From positions 49,745 through 113,744 of the forward strand of contig OENT01000392.1 in the NCBI GenBank assembly GCA_900239685.1: a DNA stretch of 64,000 nt, written 5' to 3'. The notes beneath the pieces are model-generated. The model ran no database searches and had not been told where the DNA came from. It saw only the letters and a program-made list of their open reading frames with translations. Source of the DNA: Rotaria macrura (taxonomy: Eukaryota > Rotifera > Eurotatoria > Philodinida > Philodinidae). Of the stretch, positions 14,604 through 27,328 are shown in pieces; the first letter of the stretch is position 1; every line of letters begins with the position of its first letter. Both the position numbers and the translations under genes were made by a program.

Positions 14604-16704
14604 CTATGCAGCATTTTTATCGATTTGAACAATCACCTTTTTGGGTACTTCTCCATGATAACGTTTTTTAGCATCTTCAACAACAACACCAATATTTTTA
14701 ACAACTTGATTTAAACTACGTTCACGAGATTTTGGTGACATTGCGTTTCCTCTTACAAAAGTTTCAGGCATTTCTATTGTTATATTATTTTTATTTGCTC
14801 TACTATCAAGTCTATTGAGTGATGAATTCAATCTATCAGCTGCTTTTTGTTGTTGATTGTATGGCATAGTTGATGTTGTTGTCATCAATGATGATCGACC
14901 ATTGTTAAGATTGGGATTAAATTTTGTTGGCATACGAGTCTTTGATGATGAATAACTACTTTCAACCAATCGTCTTTGATCGATCGGAGTATATAAATGA
15001 GCATTTGGATGTGATGCCGGTATAAGTGCATATACCTGACCGCCAACTGGTGGATCATCATCATCATCATCATTATTATTTTTCTTACTATATGTAAAAT
15101 ATCCGTAACGTGAACCAATACATGCAAGTACAACACAAAAGAAAACTGTGGTGACTAGAGCTAAAACTCCACCGACTACGACACCAACGATCTTAGGAAT
15201 GAATTGTGTTGTTCGATCTAGAATGAAGTAGAATTCGATGAATGAAAATAAAAGTTCAATTTATTAAGATTACCTTTGGCAAGAAAATAAGCACTAACAC
15301 CAATACCGCCTAAACCGATAAGAAGAAGAATAGCACAAATAATTATAATTAAACACATATGTCTCGATAAACAAGATGCACATGCTTGACATCGATTTGT
15401 TTCCGACAAACTTTCAATGAATTTATTATCCTAAGAAAATATTGTAATTGTACGTATTACTATGTGTTTTTATTTTTATTTTCAATTATATACTTGTAAC
15501 TCATTAGCTCGCATTAGTTGAGCAACTTTTGGATGTTTTATTATTGGCCGTATTGGTTCACCTTTTACAAATGAATTTTCAATGACAGCAATTGATTGAT
15601 CATCGGGATGAATGAGTACAACTGATTTAGCTGATTTAGTTCGTGCACTAGATGTTTTTTGTCTTAGAATACTGTTTTCTGTGTGTGTTCGATAATTTGG
15701 TGTTCTTTTTCCTTTTTCACTTTCGGTCATAACAGGATATGGTAGTGTAGCTAATTCGGCGGAGTTCTTTAATGAATAAAATGTAAAACTTTGTTGTCGA
15801 TTGATATCTGTAAGAAGAAAAATAATTGATGATCGACTATTGACATAGAAAAAGAATTCATACCGAGAAAATCTTCTCGCTTCGACCTTGATGATTCGGA
15901 AAGATACGTTGAGTTTGTACGATATGGACTTGGTGTTCGAGTTCGTATTTGCGAACGTCTAAGATAGGGCGCATAGTGTGCAGTGTTTTCTTCTCCTATT
16001 GGCGATGTTAAACGTTTAGGAGTACGAGGACTTGGTGTTCGTTGCTTTGATCTTGTCCGTCTGAGATATGGTGCATAGCGTACAGAGTTGTCAGTTTCTA
16101 TAGGTGATGATGAACGTTCGAAACTTTTCGAACGAAGATTCGGTGATAAACTTGGACTTGGCGATCGAATTCGATCAGGTGAAGTTACGATTTCTTTACG
16201 TGGTATTGATAAATGTGTTGATTCTCGAGGTACAACATGTGTAGGCTCTCGCGAAGTAACATGTATTGGTTGTTGAACTTCGGGTGATTTTGATGAATCA
16301 ACAGTAATAGGCCGTCGAATGAGATAAAGTGATTTATTCTAAAAGATATCTTTCATTTTCTATGTCGAACGAAAGGTTCTGTAATTAAAGAAAATACTTA
16401 CAGCATCGGTAATTATTGGAGTTGCATCACTTGAGTTCGACCTTGCAAGTTCATTGAAATCAACACCTCCATTTTCATTTGGAGGATTTTTCGGATTACG
16501 TATAACAACAATACGTCGTGCTGGAGTTCCAGCTTCTGTTTCAGATTTTGTCAAATCAGCTGGTTCAATTGTCAATGGCGTTTGTGAATTCTTGGATGGC
16601 ACATTAGATCCCGATTCATTTGCAGCAATAAAATAAGCTCCAGGGTCATTTTTATTCGAACGGAAGACAAAACGTTTGCCATCAGCAGTGTTTCTTGCAG
16701 CCAT
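14604..16704 (-). CDS. Two-transmembrane protein with Arg/Ser-Pro repeats, function unknown
   Basis: Five exons, 620 aa: 16402-16704, 15864-16338, 15494-15807, 15274-15430 and 14604-15217. All junctions are GT-AG, phases match and the total is 1,863 nt. Exon 1 (MAARNTADGKRFVFRSNK) carries a basic motif, ARRIVVIRNPKNPP. Exon 2 is rich in R, S and P, with a twice-repeated block of about 38 residues containing YAPYLRR and RTPSP. Exon 4 has a Cys cluster (C-x2-C-x2-C) followed by a hydrophobic segment at about residues 389-415. After a loop of about ten residues, a second segment spans about 426-448. A run of six Asp follows, then a long polar tail. The two close membrane spans suggest a hairpin membrane protein with both large ends on the same side, probably cytosolic; this is inference. 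The N-terminus is duplicated at 26.85-27.33 kb. I recognise no known family. Confidence 0.82.
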
Positions 16705-18410
16705 TCAATATGACAACCACATGTAATTCAGACAAATATGTACATAAACTTAACAGGACACTGTTTTGTTTGTTGTCATTCACTTCAACGTCTCCACACG
16801 CTTACTCCATTATAATGACATTTTTTTTTCTTCTTCTAATGTTAAAAGTAACTCATGTTCATACTTATAAGACAGGGTAGGTAATATTAATTTTCTTTTT
16901 TTTCTGAATAATAGGATAAAAATGTTTCTCGCTTCTAGGTCAAAAAAATTAGAAGTTGTTCTGCTAGTTCTTTTTTTCGTTTAGTATGAAAAACAATATA
17001 CATTCGTTTCATGTCCATCATTATAATTCTTTACACTATAAATACTTCCAATTAGGCTCATCTAATTTCCATATTCAGACTTCTTATCGACAAAAAATTC
17101 AAGGCGAGAAAACACTAAAATCATCGAAGATGTTATTGGTTCTGTAAGACACACTATAGTATTAGATTTGTAGCAAGATTGAAAACAAATAAATTTCACA
17201 AAAGCTTTTTCATACTAACAATTACTGTTACTTTGCAACTAAATATTTTTTTTTGTCTATCTATTTTTATTTTGCCTTGAATTTCTTGACGACAGCAGAT
17301 TCTTATGTCAGAATTTACCTATAATATGTCTTTGTCTATCCTCAATGTAAGAATCGGAGCTATATTAAACTGAAGATTCTTTGTTGAAAGACAAAAAATG
17401 ATCAGAAGAAAATGAAATGTTATCGTACTTTATCATACATATGTTTTAAGGTTAGAAAACGACAAAACAAAATATAGGTAAGACGTAGTTATTCAATCGA
17501 CTGTTTCGTTTGATGATAATATCATATCGTGAGTATGATTATGACAGTAGAATCTTAAAGTTAAACCATAAATTTCTTAGGAGAGTAAAGGAAAAAAGTA
17601 GCCATCTTACTTATTCTCTAGCTTATATGTATATCTATAGAAGGTCTAGAAATCAATATGGATATACTACACGAAGTATGTAGATCTGAGGCGTAAGATC
17701 ATAACCGTAGTTAAAATGCAATGCATATAATCATAATCGAGAACAATTTTCACTACAAATTTTTAAACCCAAAGCACAACTGCCAACTATATTTTGCATT
17801 AATTTATTAAATCTCTTGATAACGCTTAGTATTTTTATTTGCTATTGAAATTTTTTCTAGAGTCTTTCTTCGATCAAAATATCATTTGATTTGCCTCAAG
17901 ATTACTGGTCCTGTATGTTTCAGAGCGTTTGATACTAATTCGATGAATATTTTCGTGTTGTTTTTCCTTAGAAATAGGATCATTTCTGAAAATTCTGCAG
18001 AATATTATTCAACTACGAGGAAAAATTTTCTAAAATTTTGAGCTCGACTCATTGGAGAATAATAGAGTTATGGTCTAACAAGAACACTATACAATTTTCA
18101 CCTCTCTGATAGTCTAGATAAAACGGTCACAATGCTTGAAAACAGTTTAACTTTTTTGACGAAGTTAACGCTATAGATAGATGAAATATAGACGTAAGTA
18201 ATGACGGATTGGCTCATGGGGGAAACAAATGACTTCTATGACTTTTTTTATTCAAAGCTATTTGTATCCTTTAGATCGCGAAAGTCATCAAAGAGTCAAG
18301 AAATTTAAAAAAATATGTTGAAAAGTATTCGTGTCAAATCGTTTTGAATATCAATATACCGTATTACGTTTTAAAGAGAGTAACACAAATAATAATCCCC
18401 TATAAGTAAA

Positions 18411-18813
18411 TAGGGGTGCAACAAATCTTGAATGGATTTGGGATTTATCACCAAATCTCTGAGATTTGGACTTGGATTTGCTTTTGGTTTCTGGATTCCG
18501 GGGTATGGTTAGAACTGAATTCCTAGCTGTGATATTCTTCTAAATTTGGATCACAGGAATGCTTATATTACTTTTTTCAGCCTAGATTTTTGGATTTTGG
18601 ATTGGTGATACGTTTGAGAGTTGGGGTTTGGACTTGAATTTGGGTCTTAGATTTGAATTTGAACTTGGGATTTGCTTTCGATCTAACATCAGTTAAATTT
18701 TGTAGCCATGCTACATTGAAACCAAATCTCAATCCCAAATCAAAATCTCAGTCGAGAACAAATCAAAATCGATTTGCACCAAATCCCGAGGCCTTGGCTT
18801 TTTTGTACCCCTA
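18411..18813. mobile_element. Non-autonomous hAT-like MITE, about 403 bp
   Basis: Terminal inverted repeats start TAGGGGTGCA on the left and read TAGGGGTACA on the complement of the right end (9 of 10 matching). The flanking octamers TAAGTAAA (18403-18410) and TAAGCACA (18814-18821) agree at 6 of 8 positions, as expected for an aged 8-bp hAT target-site duplication. The interior is a degenerate array of GATTTGG-like words in both orientations and has no coding capacity. Family assignment rests on target-site length and TIR style. Confidence 0.65.
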
Positions 18814-20454
18814 TAAGCACATATAGGATATTACTAAGTTTTGATGATGTCAAACGAAAAGATTGTTCCACTCGTTTCAAACGAGCAATATCTTTATTAA
18901 ACAATGTTCATTCAAAGAAAAAATATTAAAAGAAAGCTTTATCTATACATATCTACGCAAACCTGTTTACATAAAAATATGGGCAAATCAGGCAGAATAG
19001 GACATTCCTTCCTTTCGCTTGACTATGATTGTCTCCATGTGTTATGTTTTTCAACGAACTCTCTTAGCATAGATCTATGTAAAAATATGAGTTGTTCAAT
19101 CTGACAATGAATTCAAATGAATTAGTTAATCTATTAATTAATTAAAAAATAATAATCGAATATGTCTCTAATTAAATGAGAGAAATAGCTAAAACCTTCA
19201 GAATAGACTGTGTGACACAAGCAGTACATGTGTTAAAATTTTCATTGAATCGGACTCCACTTTATTCCCGTAGAAAAGAATGGATTTTTAGAGACCCTTC
19301 CAACTGCTGAAATATAATTTTTGGTCTTAACATCATCAAGTGAATCTGAGCAAAATATTGTACTGTTTGAAGTCGATTTTGAACTTTTCATTCTGATACA
19401 GGAGAAATTTTTTGGTTGTGTATTCGTACTCTGCCACGTCGCTGACGCCAAATAAACTCGATACATTAAAAGATTTAAGCATATCCAGGGAACACGTTGG
19501 ATAGATATTTTATAGCTTCCAGAGTCGTCTGCAGCATGCATTATTTAGTTTTCGAAGATAGTGTTTCAATTCGTAGATTTTTGAAACTGAGCTGTTCGAA
19601 GTGGAAATCGATGTCCTTTTTAGAGCCACCTCATTAATAAATGATTTTGCCCATATAGAGCTTATTTTCGTTTTGTATATTTAATTTGCAGATACTCATC
19701 TTTGACATTTATAGTGCTTTCATTTCTTCATGGGTGGATAATTTTTTAGATGTTTTAAATCTTTTTTCGATAGGACGTCATATGATTGGGGATAGATAGA
19801 GTTTCTTTTCTTATTTTATTTCGATGACTTGAGGCAGATACATAAACTATCGAGGTGAAATATGTTGAAAAAAGATCACGTTGCTTTCTTACTAAAAAAG
19901 ATATATCGTCGGGGGGAGAGCAATAGGATAGCTATATTGCTGATAATGTTAGACAATTTCATGCTTGGTCTAGTCATTTTTCACTTTATCTGTTCAGCCG
20001 AGAATAATGAACAAATATAATATATGAATAGATAGTTTGTTTGGACATCTTTTTTCCATATTCTATGCAACATTTCTTTCTCCTTATTCAAAATCAACTC
20101 TTAAATACTTATTTAATTCAAACAGTTCTGCCAATTTTTTGTTGCCTGTTGACAAGGGAGTCCTACCACTAATCGCTATCGAACAGAATCTCTCGCACAA
20201 TTAGAAAGATAGATTTCTAGTTTTGATAAATGTTGTTTCTAGCATACATACGTATAATTCAACCTATTGCCAGCACAGAACAACCTTCTTGTCCGATAAG
20301 GTTTTCTTCATATTAACGAAAGTTGAAATCGAACGAATATTTTTCTCTGCTTTTACTAGTGCTTTCAAATATCCCTGTGAAATCAAAGCACATAATTCCA
20401 TGAAGGAAAAAGATTCATACAATTCGGAATCTGAATAGTTTTGTTTTATGTAAA

Positions 20455-20748
20455 ATGAACCAGATATCGAAAACAGTTGATACTTCTAGTCTCATAGATG
20501 TTTTGTCCGCTTCTGAGTCTAAACTTAAATTAACTTCTAACAACTCAGTGGATCTAGAATACATAGGAGTTAGTGACGACGAATCAAATGTTTGTGGTGT
20601 CAGTGATGTAGATGAATATTCTTCGCATGTCGTAAGAGCAGTGGACAGCGTGGATTCAGAAATGGCACCATCGTATCTTAAGATTCAAACAGACAGGAAA
20701 AAGAAATTCATACAATACAAAACCGTAAAATCGCAAGCAGGCTTCTGA
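20455..20748 (+). CDS. Hypothetical acidic Ser-rich small protein (97 aa), doubtful
   Basis: ATG-initiated frame beginning MNQISKTVDTSSLIDVL. It is rich in Ser, Asp and Val, with a basic end (TDRKKKFIQYKTVKSQ). Another frame of similar style (20223-20438) ends just upstream, so this may be part of a broken longer gene. The acidic Ser-rich head is reminiscent of the N-terminus of some transposase-derived proteins, but no domain is identifiable. No splice support was found. Confidence 0.2.
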   Translation: MNQISKTVDTSSLIDVLSASESKLKLTSNNSVDLEYIGVSDDESNVCGVSDVDEYSSHVVRAVDSVDSEMAPSYLKIQTDRKKKFIQYKTVKSQAGF

Positions 20749-23700
20749 GCCAGGATAAAAAGTCTTTATCATTTGATAGACTATAGCGAGTAGCGTAGAA
20801 GCATCAGGAATAATTATTTTAGTGACAAATCTACACATCTACTTTTTTTCCGTATGATTTGGTTTGTTTGATAAGCTTTTATTTTCTCTTCATATTTTTC
20901 TTTTTTTGCCATAATCAATTTCGACGTCTTAACACTGAAAAAGAGTATTCTGAAAGGTATTGGACACTAAGGATCTTGAATATACGATTGCTTTCGCTAT
21001 TTCCAAATCTAACATGTACGATTTTCAAACACTAATTCGATTCAAAACAAGAAACACGATTACAAACAGTAATGATTTTCGATATTCAGATCATTTAAGT
21101 CAAAAAAACCTCATGTAAGTCATTTGTTTTCCTCTTGGATTGGCTGCTCTATAAAAATCCTTTTTATAAGAAATTTAAGGTTCAAAGAAAAATTAGCTCT
21201 ATCCATTATTTTTCATGATGATTCTCTTTATAATTAAGATATTAGACCAAGATTCTATAGTTTTGACCTAGATTCTTGTGGGACTCTGTGTGTGCACCAA
21301 GTTTCATACCTTCTGCATGCACAATGATAAAGATTTGGTTATATGGAGACTTTTCTCGTCTACTGTATGATATCTAACTCATAAGTATGCTTTTCCAAGT
21401 CAATATACAAGATACATATTGACAGCATGATTTTGAATAAAAATTTCACTCCATCCTTCCTTAAGAGTTTATTTAGAAAACTTTAGACTATACTCGCCTC
21501 GCTCATAATACCTAATGGAAATTCCTTTAAGATAAATATTGAATTACTTAAGGCATAACTTCTATTATTCAATAGTATTAATAGTGATTGGTCATAGTCA
21601 CTATATTATGATTGATTTCATGCATAGTACATACATTTTATTTTGTAAAATAATGAACAATAGTAAAAAAAAAGATGAAGACAAAAAACTTTTCATACGG
21701 TGACATGTACTATTATTCAAGGAATAAATAAATGTATACTTGGATAACTCAATAATGTAAAGATAATCATTGGAGAATTCGCACGTTAGTTTTTTTATGT
21801 AATCGATTCATACGTTTGATTTTAAAAGAAATTCAATGAAACATTTCTTGAAGGCCTCTATTATTCCAACATGTCTTGTTCCTAGAATGTTCATGACTTG
21901 TATTAGAAGATAAAATGTTCATTATTTTTCGAAATCGTTTTCTCTAATTTTAACATTTAGCCATTATTACTGAATAATGTAATCCTAGATTTTTTTCCAA
22001 AGAGTTTCTCTATTGTGATATGAGAAAATTGAATCGTAATCGTAATTAATCTTTTGCTGTTCAAATTTGACATCGAATTAGGTGGAAGATTTTTCAGTGC
22101 ACGAATATTTTGCGTTTGTTTATTCATGAAATGAATTGTGAGTAGCTGTCAAAAGTTTTTTATATTTGAAGAGTAATGTTTGGTGTATGCTTCGAGTATT
22201 TAATTTAAAAAAAAACAATGAGAACGCATTCCCTTTAACTATGAAGTAGCTCTAACAGAATTGGCAGTTGTCCAACAGAAAAAAATTTCGATTTTAAGAA
22301 GAGTACGTTTACAAAGTTTTATGTACGATTTCAAATAATGAAAGAATTACTTAATGCATATATATATATATATCAGTTCGTGTAAAGATATTCGTTGAAA
22401 AAGTTGTTTTTTCAAACTTGGATATCTGATTTATTTTTAGAATATAAGACAACGAGGAAATTTCCACTGGATATGCATGATGAAGTTGATACCAACGATT
22501 GATTGTGTAAAGATTCACCATCAACTATCAATCTAAAGCATGGCTCTCGATTGTTTTTCGGAGTGATACGGTCTAAATTTTTTGGCCAGACAGTGTTCAG
22601 AAAATTTCCCGCACATTCATTTCTATAGAAGTTGTTTATATTTAATTTACAGTAATCTGAAACAGATTATCTATTTCGAATGTCTAAGAACGAATATCTC
22701 TGTAGTTTCCAGCACAGACACCCCATTAGACGCTGAAATAACGATATTTTATGCACTGGGTAGAAAATCTAGAAGATTCCACAGACAGCTTACAGTATGA
22801 GCAAAGTAAAAGTGACATATGCATTGTCTGTGAGATTCTCAGAAACCTAGGTTCTGTAGAAATTTGTGGTGATATAGAACCAAAAAATTTAGTAGAGAGC
22901 CTGTCTGAGACCCACTGAAAAATGGAGGGGGGGGCCTAGTCCCTCCCCCTCCCATATCGTGGACATGAAATTACAGTCTTCTATAGTACGCAGACGTACA
23001 AGAGAGCTAGAATTAGTATGTATGATCTTGATCTAAGCATAGAAATCTACGATCAAATCGATTGTTTTTGTGTGATACCAAAATGAACTGATGATAATGG
23101 ACTTGATTCGCTCGAATCGAAACAAGTATCAATGTTTTGCTGACAGTTTTATGACTCACTCAATAGCATTGTGCTGAAATACTACCTATATTCTGTCTAT
23201 TGATGATTGTCACTCTTTATCTATCATGATAAATTATACGTACTATAGTCAGAAAAAAAGAACTGTATAGTAGATTGAATGAGACATCGTCATGCCGATA
23301 ATTTAGTTCTTCTAATGATATGAATTCAAAGAAGTAGACTAGATGAACGAAAAAGAAAATAGTCAAAACGATTCAAACGTATAAGAAAAAAGAAAGTTCA
23401 CTCATTTGGATAGAATTAAAGATGAAATCTGCTCGTGTAATATAGTTTGAATTGAAAAGGTGTCTTAACTTCTGAATTTCTATGAATGCATATGTCCATG
23501 ATGCATTCTTATATTCATCGTCATCTATTGGAGAGTTTAGAAAACCAATTTAAATTACAGTCACAATTAGTTCGATAAGATTGATCATGTGTTTTTCCGA
23601 TTCTTGTTCATTGATGAAAACGAGGAATAACTTCGAGAAGGAAAAGTATTTTGTCATCTTAGTTCACATGTGTAAGGTTAATTGAAAAGAAACAGAGTCT

Positions 23701-26700
23701 AGTAGATATCTGCATGTTTTCGAGTATGAAATATTTATCCATTAAGAAATAAACACAGTTTTATTCTGTTTAAAAGAGTACTCAAATTGAATTTGTAAAA
23801 TTTTTCATCAAAGAAAACTGATATAGCATGAAAGTTTCTTTCAAATATCGACAGTCTTATCCTTTTCGTTCGAAGTTAAACATTTCAAATTAAATCTTCT
23901 TTCGTAGTAGTCTATCACAAGAGTTTTACTGGCTAGTGATTGAAAGAATCTTTGTATGTGACGAATATGCAGCGATTGAGATTATTGTTCATTTGTTGCT
24001 CATCTTTTGAACAAACACACGTGAAAAATTTTGTGTTCCTTCCATTATATCTTTTCATTTAATATTTTGCTCAATCAATAGTAGAAATCATTCAAATAAT
24101 CGATGTTGAAAACTTCATAGAAATATCTTTGGCTATCTTTGGATTTATTTTTCTGAAATGTATACAACTAGTCGCGTCTATCGTACGATAGACTGAATCT
24201 CTTTTATGAAAATCTATGTGAATATTTGATTTATTTAAAAAAGATTGTAGTCATCATTTAGAAATATCAATCTCATGTTGTTCATGTAGTAAGATAATAA
24301 ATCTTGCTGTATGAAACCTCAGAATCTTTAGATAGATATATTGGCAAGCGTCAATGATTGTCCAGGACGAAGCTGTTCCATAGCATGCTATAGGATGTCG
24401 GAATTCCGGTGTCCCAACCAGGGTCACTGTCATTCCGACAACTTCCTGTTGGAATCCAATATCCAGGATTCTAGCAGCTTCCATCGGAGTTCGCAGGTCG
24501 GATCAGGGGACCTAATTTGTCTGTAAAATGAGTTGCCACATTTTTCAGACGTCAAACTTCTCTTCAGTATTCATCATGTTAGTGTCGTAATCTTTAAAAA
24601 TAATATCAATCTCAATACGATATTACACTACTTTTTTATTATCACTCTCACGCTTTGAAGACACATACAAACAGCAAATTCATTTTCTTCATAAGATCCA
24701 TTACTTCATAGAAGGGAATTTATGCTGTTTAATCTTTAGAATTTCATATTATGTTACATTTATTTTAACAGATAAATTCTAACTTATCTTGAACATTGTA
24801 AATTTTTAGATTTACTTCAGATCCCTATAGAAATACATTTGTATATAAAAAATTTCTTTGTTGAATAATATTCGTCGTTTTAAAAAGATGTCATTCGTTT
24901 TCTCACTCGTATTAAACTAAACGGTGATGTTTGCTGAAAAACTTCTGAATACATTTCAACATGATTGAAAAGCAAAAAAAGCATTGAATAATGAACAACA
25001 GAATTATCAAGCACAAACTTGATTTTCTTGACATACATAAATAATGAAGTTTCTTAGCAATTGCAAAAATAAAAAGTAACGAAAATGGAATTGTTTCTAA
25101 CAAACATACTATTAACAACAATAAGATTCGTATTCGGTCATATGAGAAACAAAAATGAAATGGCAAGCTAAGTTAATCAAATGCAATTCTGGTTTTTGTT
25201 TTGCATAATTGATGATGTTGCTAAATAGAAAGCATTGTTTTACTGTAATTCTACTGCTCTTAAGACTTGTTTTACGCATTTTGAATCGTCGCTAGGGATG
25301 ATGTGAAGTGAAGGTGAACAACTTTCATTGACTTTAGCCAATGTGTTGTTCTCGGAGAAATATTTTCTCATGACATGTTTCTGTATTTTCCTTTCTGGCA
25401 TTTACTATCTATCTATTTCAATCAAAATATTGCTAGATTTCTTTTGTATATCATTTATATGCTAGAAACAGCTTGCCTTTTTTTTTGTGGAAATCAAATA
25501 TATTTTCGAAGAAAACTGTCAGTGAAAGTTCCGAGTGAAGTTTTTGCGGCTTCCCAACAACCTTCGCCCCGCCCCCCTCCCGCCGTTACAGACAAACGGG
25601 CGCAAGAACTTTATTTTTAGTATTTGAAAAACTAATTCAGTAAAAAACTAGTAAGTCAAAAAGCTTTGATATAAATGTTCGTATCGTCTTTTAATTGCAA
25701 AAACTGTATGATTTCGTGCGTAAGTTCATCGCCGCATCTAATAGATCATTGATCGATGCTGTAGATTTAACACATATGTATAGCAGATAGAGTTTAGTAA
25801 GTCATTCAATGTTAATGATGTTGATAAATTCGTATTGAAAGAAAAAAGTAATGCAAAAAAAAATTAAAAATTAAAAGAATGATAGCAAGCGAATCGTAAA
25901 AAACAGTGCCACTGGAAAATAGAGCGCTACTTGGAAAATTCTATTCGAAAAAAATACGAAATAAAAAAGATTGTTTTCATGCCAATCGATTATCTTAAAC
26001 CAATAACAATAACGTGCTAAGTTGTTTTTAAAGATATCAATTTTGAACGCTTATTGCTAGAGAAATTAAAATAAGAGAATCATTCTACAGATGGACGACA
26101 AGATCATGTTCGTAATTTAGTGAAAGTTTATAAGAATATGTTTCATTACTAAAATTTAGACTCGATAAGAAGTTTCGAGTGTTACGCATGTAGACGAGGA
26201 ATTACTGATGTATTGTGTTTTCATATCGTTCGTGGAAAAATACGATTATTACCATTTTTAACATGATTCTGCGTCCCCTTAATAAAGCAATTCGTTGTAT
26301 TTCGATACGAGTCGATTAAAATTTTTTTGAAAAGTGTTCGAATTCAGTTGATATTGATTTTTATAATGATCTTTCAAAATAATTTAGAATAAATAAACAA
26401 CTGTAATTCTGAAAATATCTGCTAGATTTTCTTTATTTACTTCTTGCATTAAGAAAAACTGTTGTTTCCTGAAACATTACGTCAATTTTCTATCTGTAGA
26501 CTAATGACAATTATATTTAGTTATGCGCATTCTAGAAACCAGAAGAATCTTGTTCAATTAAAAAACATTTTTTGAAAAAGCTTTTTGATACTTCTTTGAT
26601 TACATTGACTACCATCAATGAGCGCGATTAAGCTTGATTGGTAGTTTTCACCCGTTGTATAGTTTATACCATGCTTTATTACAAAAACGAATTATTAGTG

Positions 26701-26850
26701 AATAACGTGTTCTTTTTTGCTAAATACGTGAGTTTCACATTTCAGCTACAAAGTAGCTGCTCTAACAAGCTTTTTTTTATTGACAAAAATTATAGATCAT
26801 GAAAAAATAGAAACCAAAGAGGAGTATCATTTACTTGCGAAACTATAATA

Positions 26851-27328
26851 TTAATCGGTCGATTTTCGTGGTGATATCGAGCGTCGAATAAGATAAATTG
26901 ATTTTTGCTAAAATATTCGCTCGTACAGATTATGTGACAAAAATACTATGATTGATAAACATATTTCTTACTCCGTTCGTAATTGCTGGAGGAACTTTGA
27001 TTGAACTAGATTGTTGGAATTCTCCCAAATCAAGTGGTCCTAGTTCCGTTTGTGGATTCTTTGTATTCCGTATAACAACAACACGCCGTATCGGCGTTTC
27101 ATTTGAACGTGCTGTTTCCATGTCAGCAAAACCATGTTCTAATTGTGATGCCGCTTTCTTTGGTGTTGAAATCGGTACGGTTTTCCTTGGCGTTGATACC
27201 TGTGGTTTTAAGATGGGTGTTGTTATCTGAGTTCTAAATTCACTTTTTGGCATTGAATAAAGCTTATTTTTCTTATTAGGTGGACGAAATACAAAACGTT
27301 TCATATCTGTTGGATTTCTCGTTGCCAT
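26851..27328 (-). CDS. Truncated paralogue of the 14.6-16.7 kb gene
   Basis: Two exons, 137 aa: 26972-27328 and 26851-26907, joined in phase 0 across a 64-bp GT-AG intron. Exon 1 (MATRNPTDMKRFVFR) matches exon 1 of the larger gene at its start, at the RRVVVIRNTKNP motif and at the end (PAITNG versus PIITDA). The intron sits at the same codon in the same phase. Exon 2 begins QKSIYLIRRSI, versus NKSLYLIRRPI in the larger gene, and then stops at TAA after 18 codons. All later exons, including both membrane segments, are missing. It is either a shortened soluble protein or a pseudogene after duplication. The open frame of exon 1 over 119 codons argues for recent or continuing constraint. Confidence 0.72.

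Larger units (their letters stand above)
16705..26850. other. 10-kb largely gene-free interval
   Basis: Between the two paralogous minus-strand genes I find only a hAT-like MITE (18411-18813), one weak open frame (20455-20748), a GC-rich palindrome near 22922-22953 and two small GC-richer patches (24355-24520 and 25535-25605) of unknown nature. No chain of compatible exons was found. The patches may be remnants of coding or transposon sequence. Confidence 0.5.

Noticed and set aside
19242-19541. Minus-strand 99-codon frame (MHAADDSGSYKIS)
   Set aside because: No domain, no splice partner and no conserved-looking composition. It cannot be distinguished from chance.
24254-24526. Overlapping frames in a GC-richer patch
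   Set aside because: The patch itself is unusual, but the two frames on opposite strands lack domains. Probably a fragment of an old repeat.
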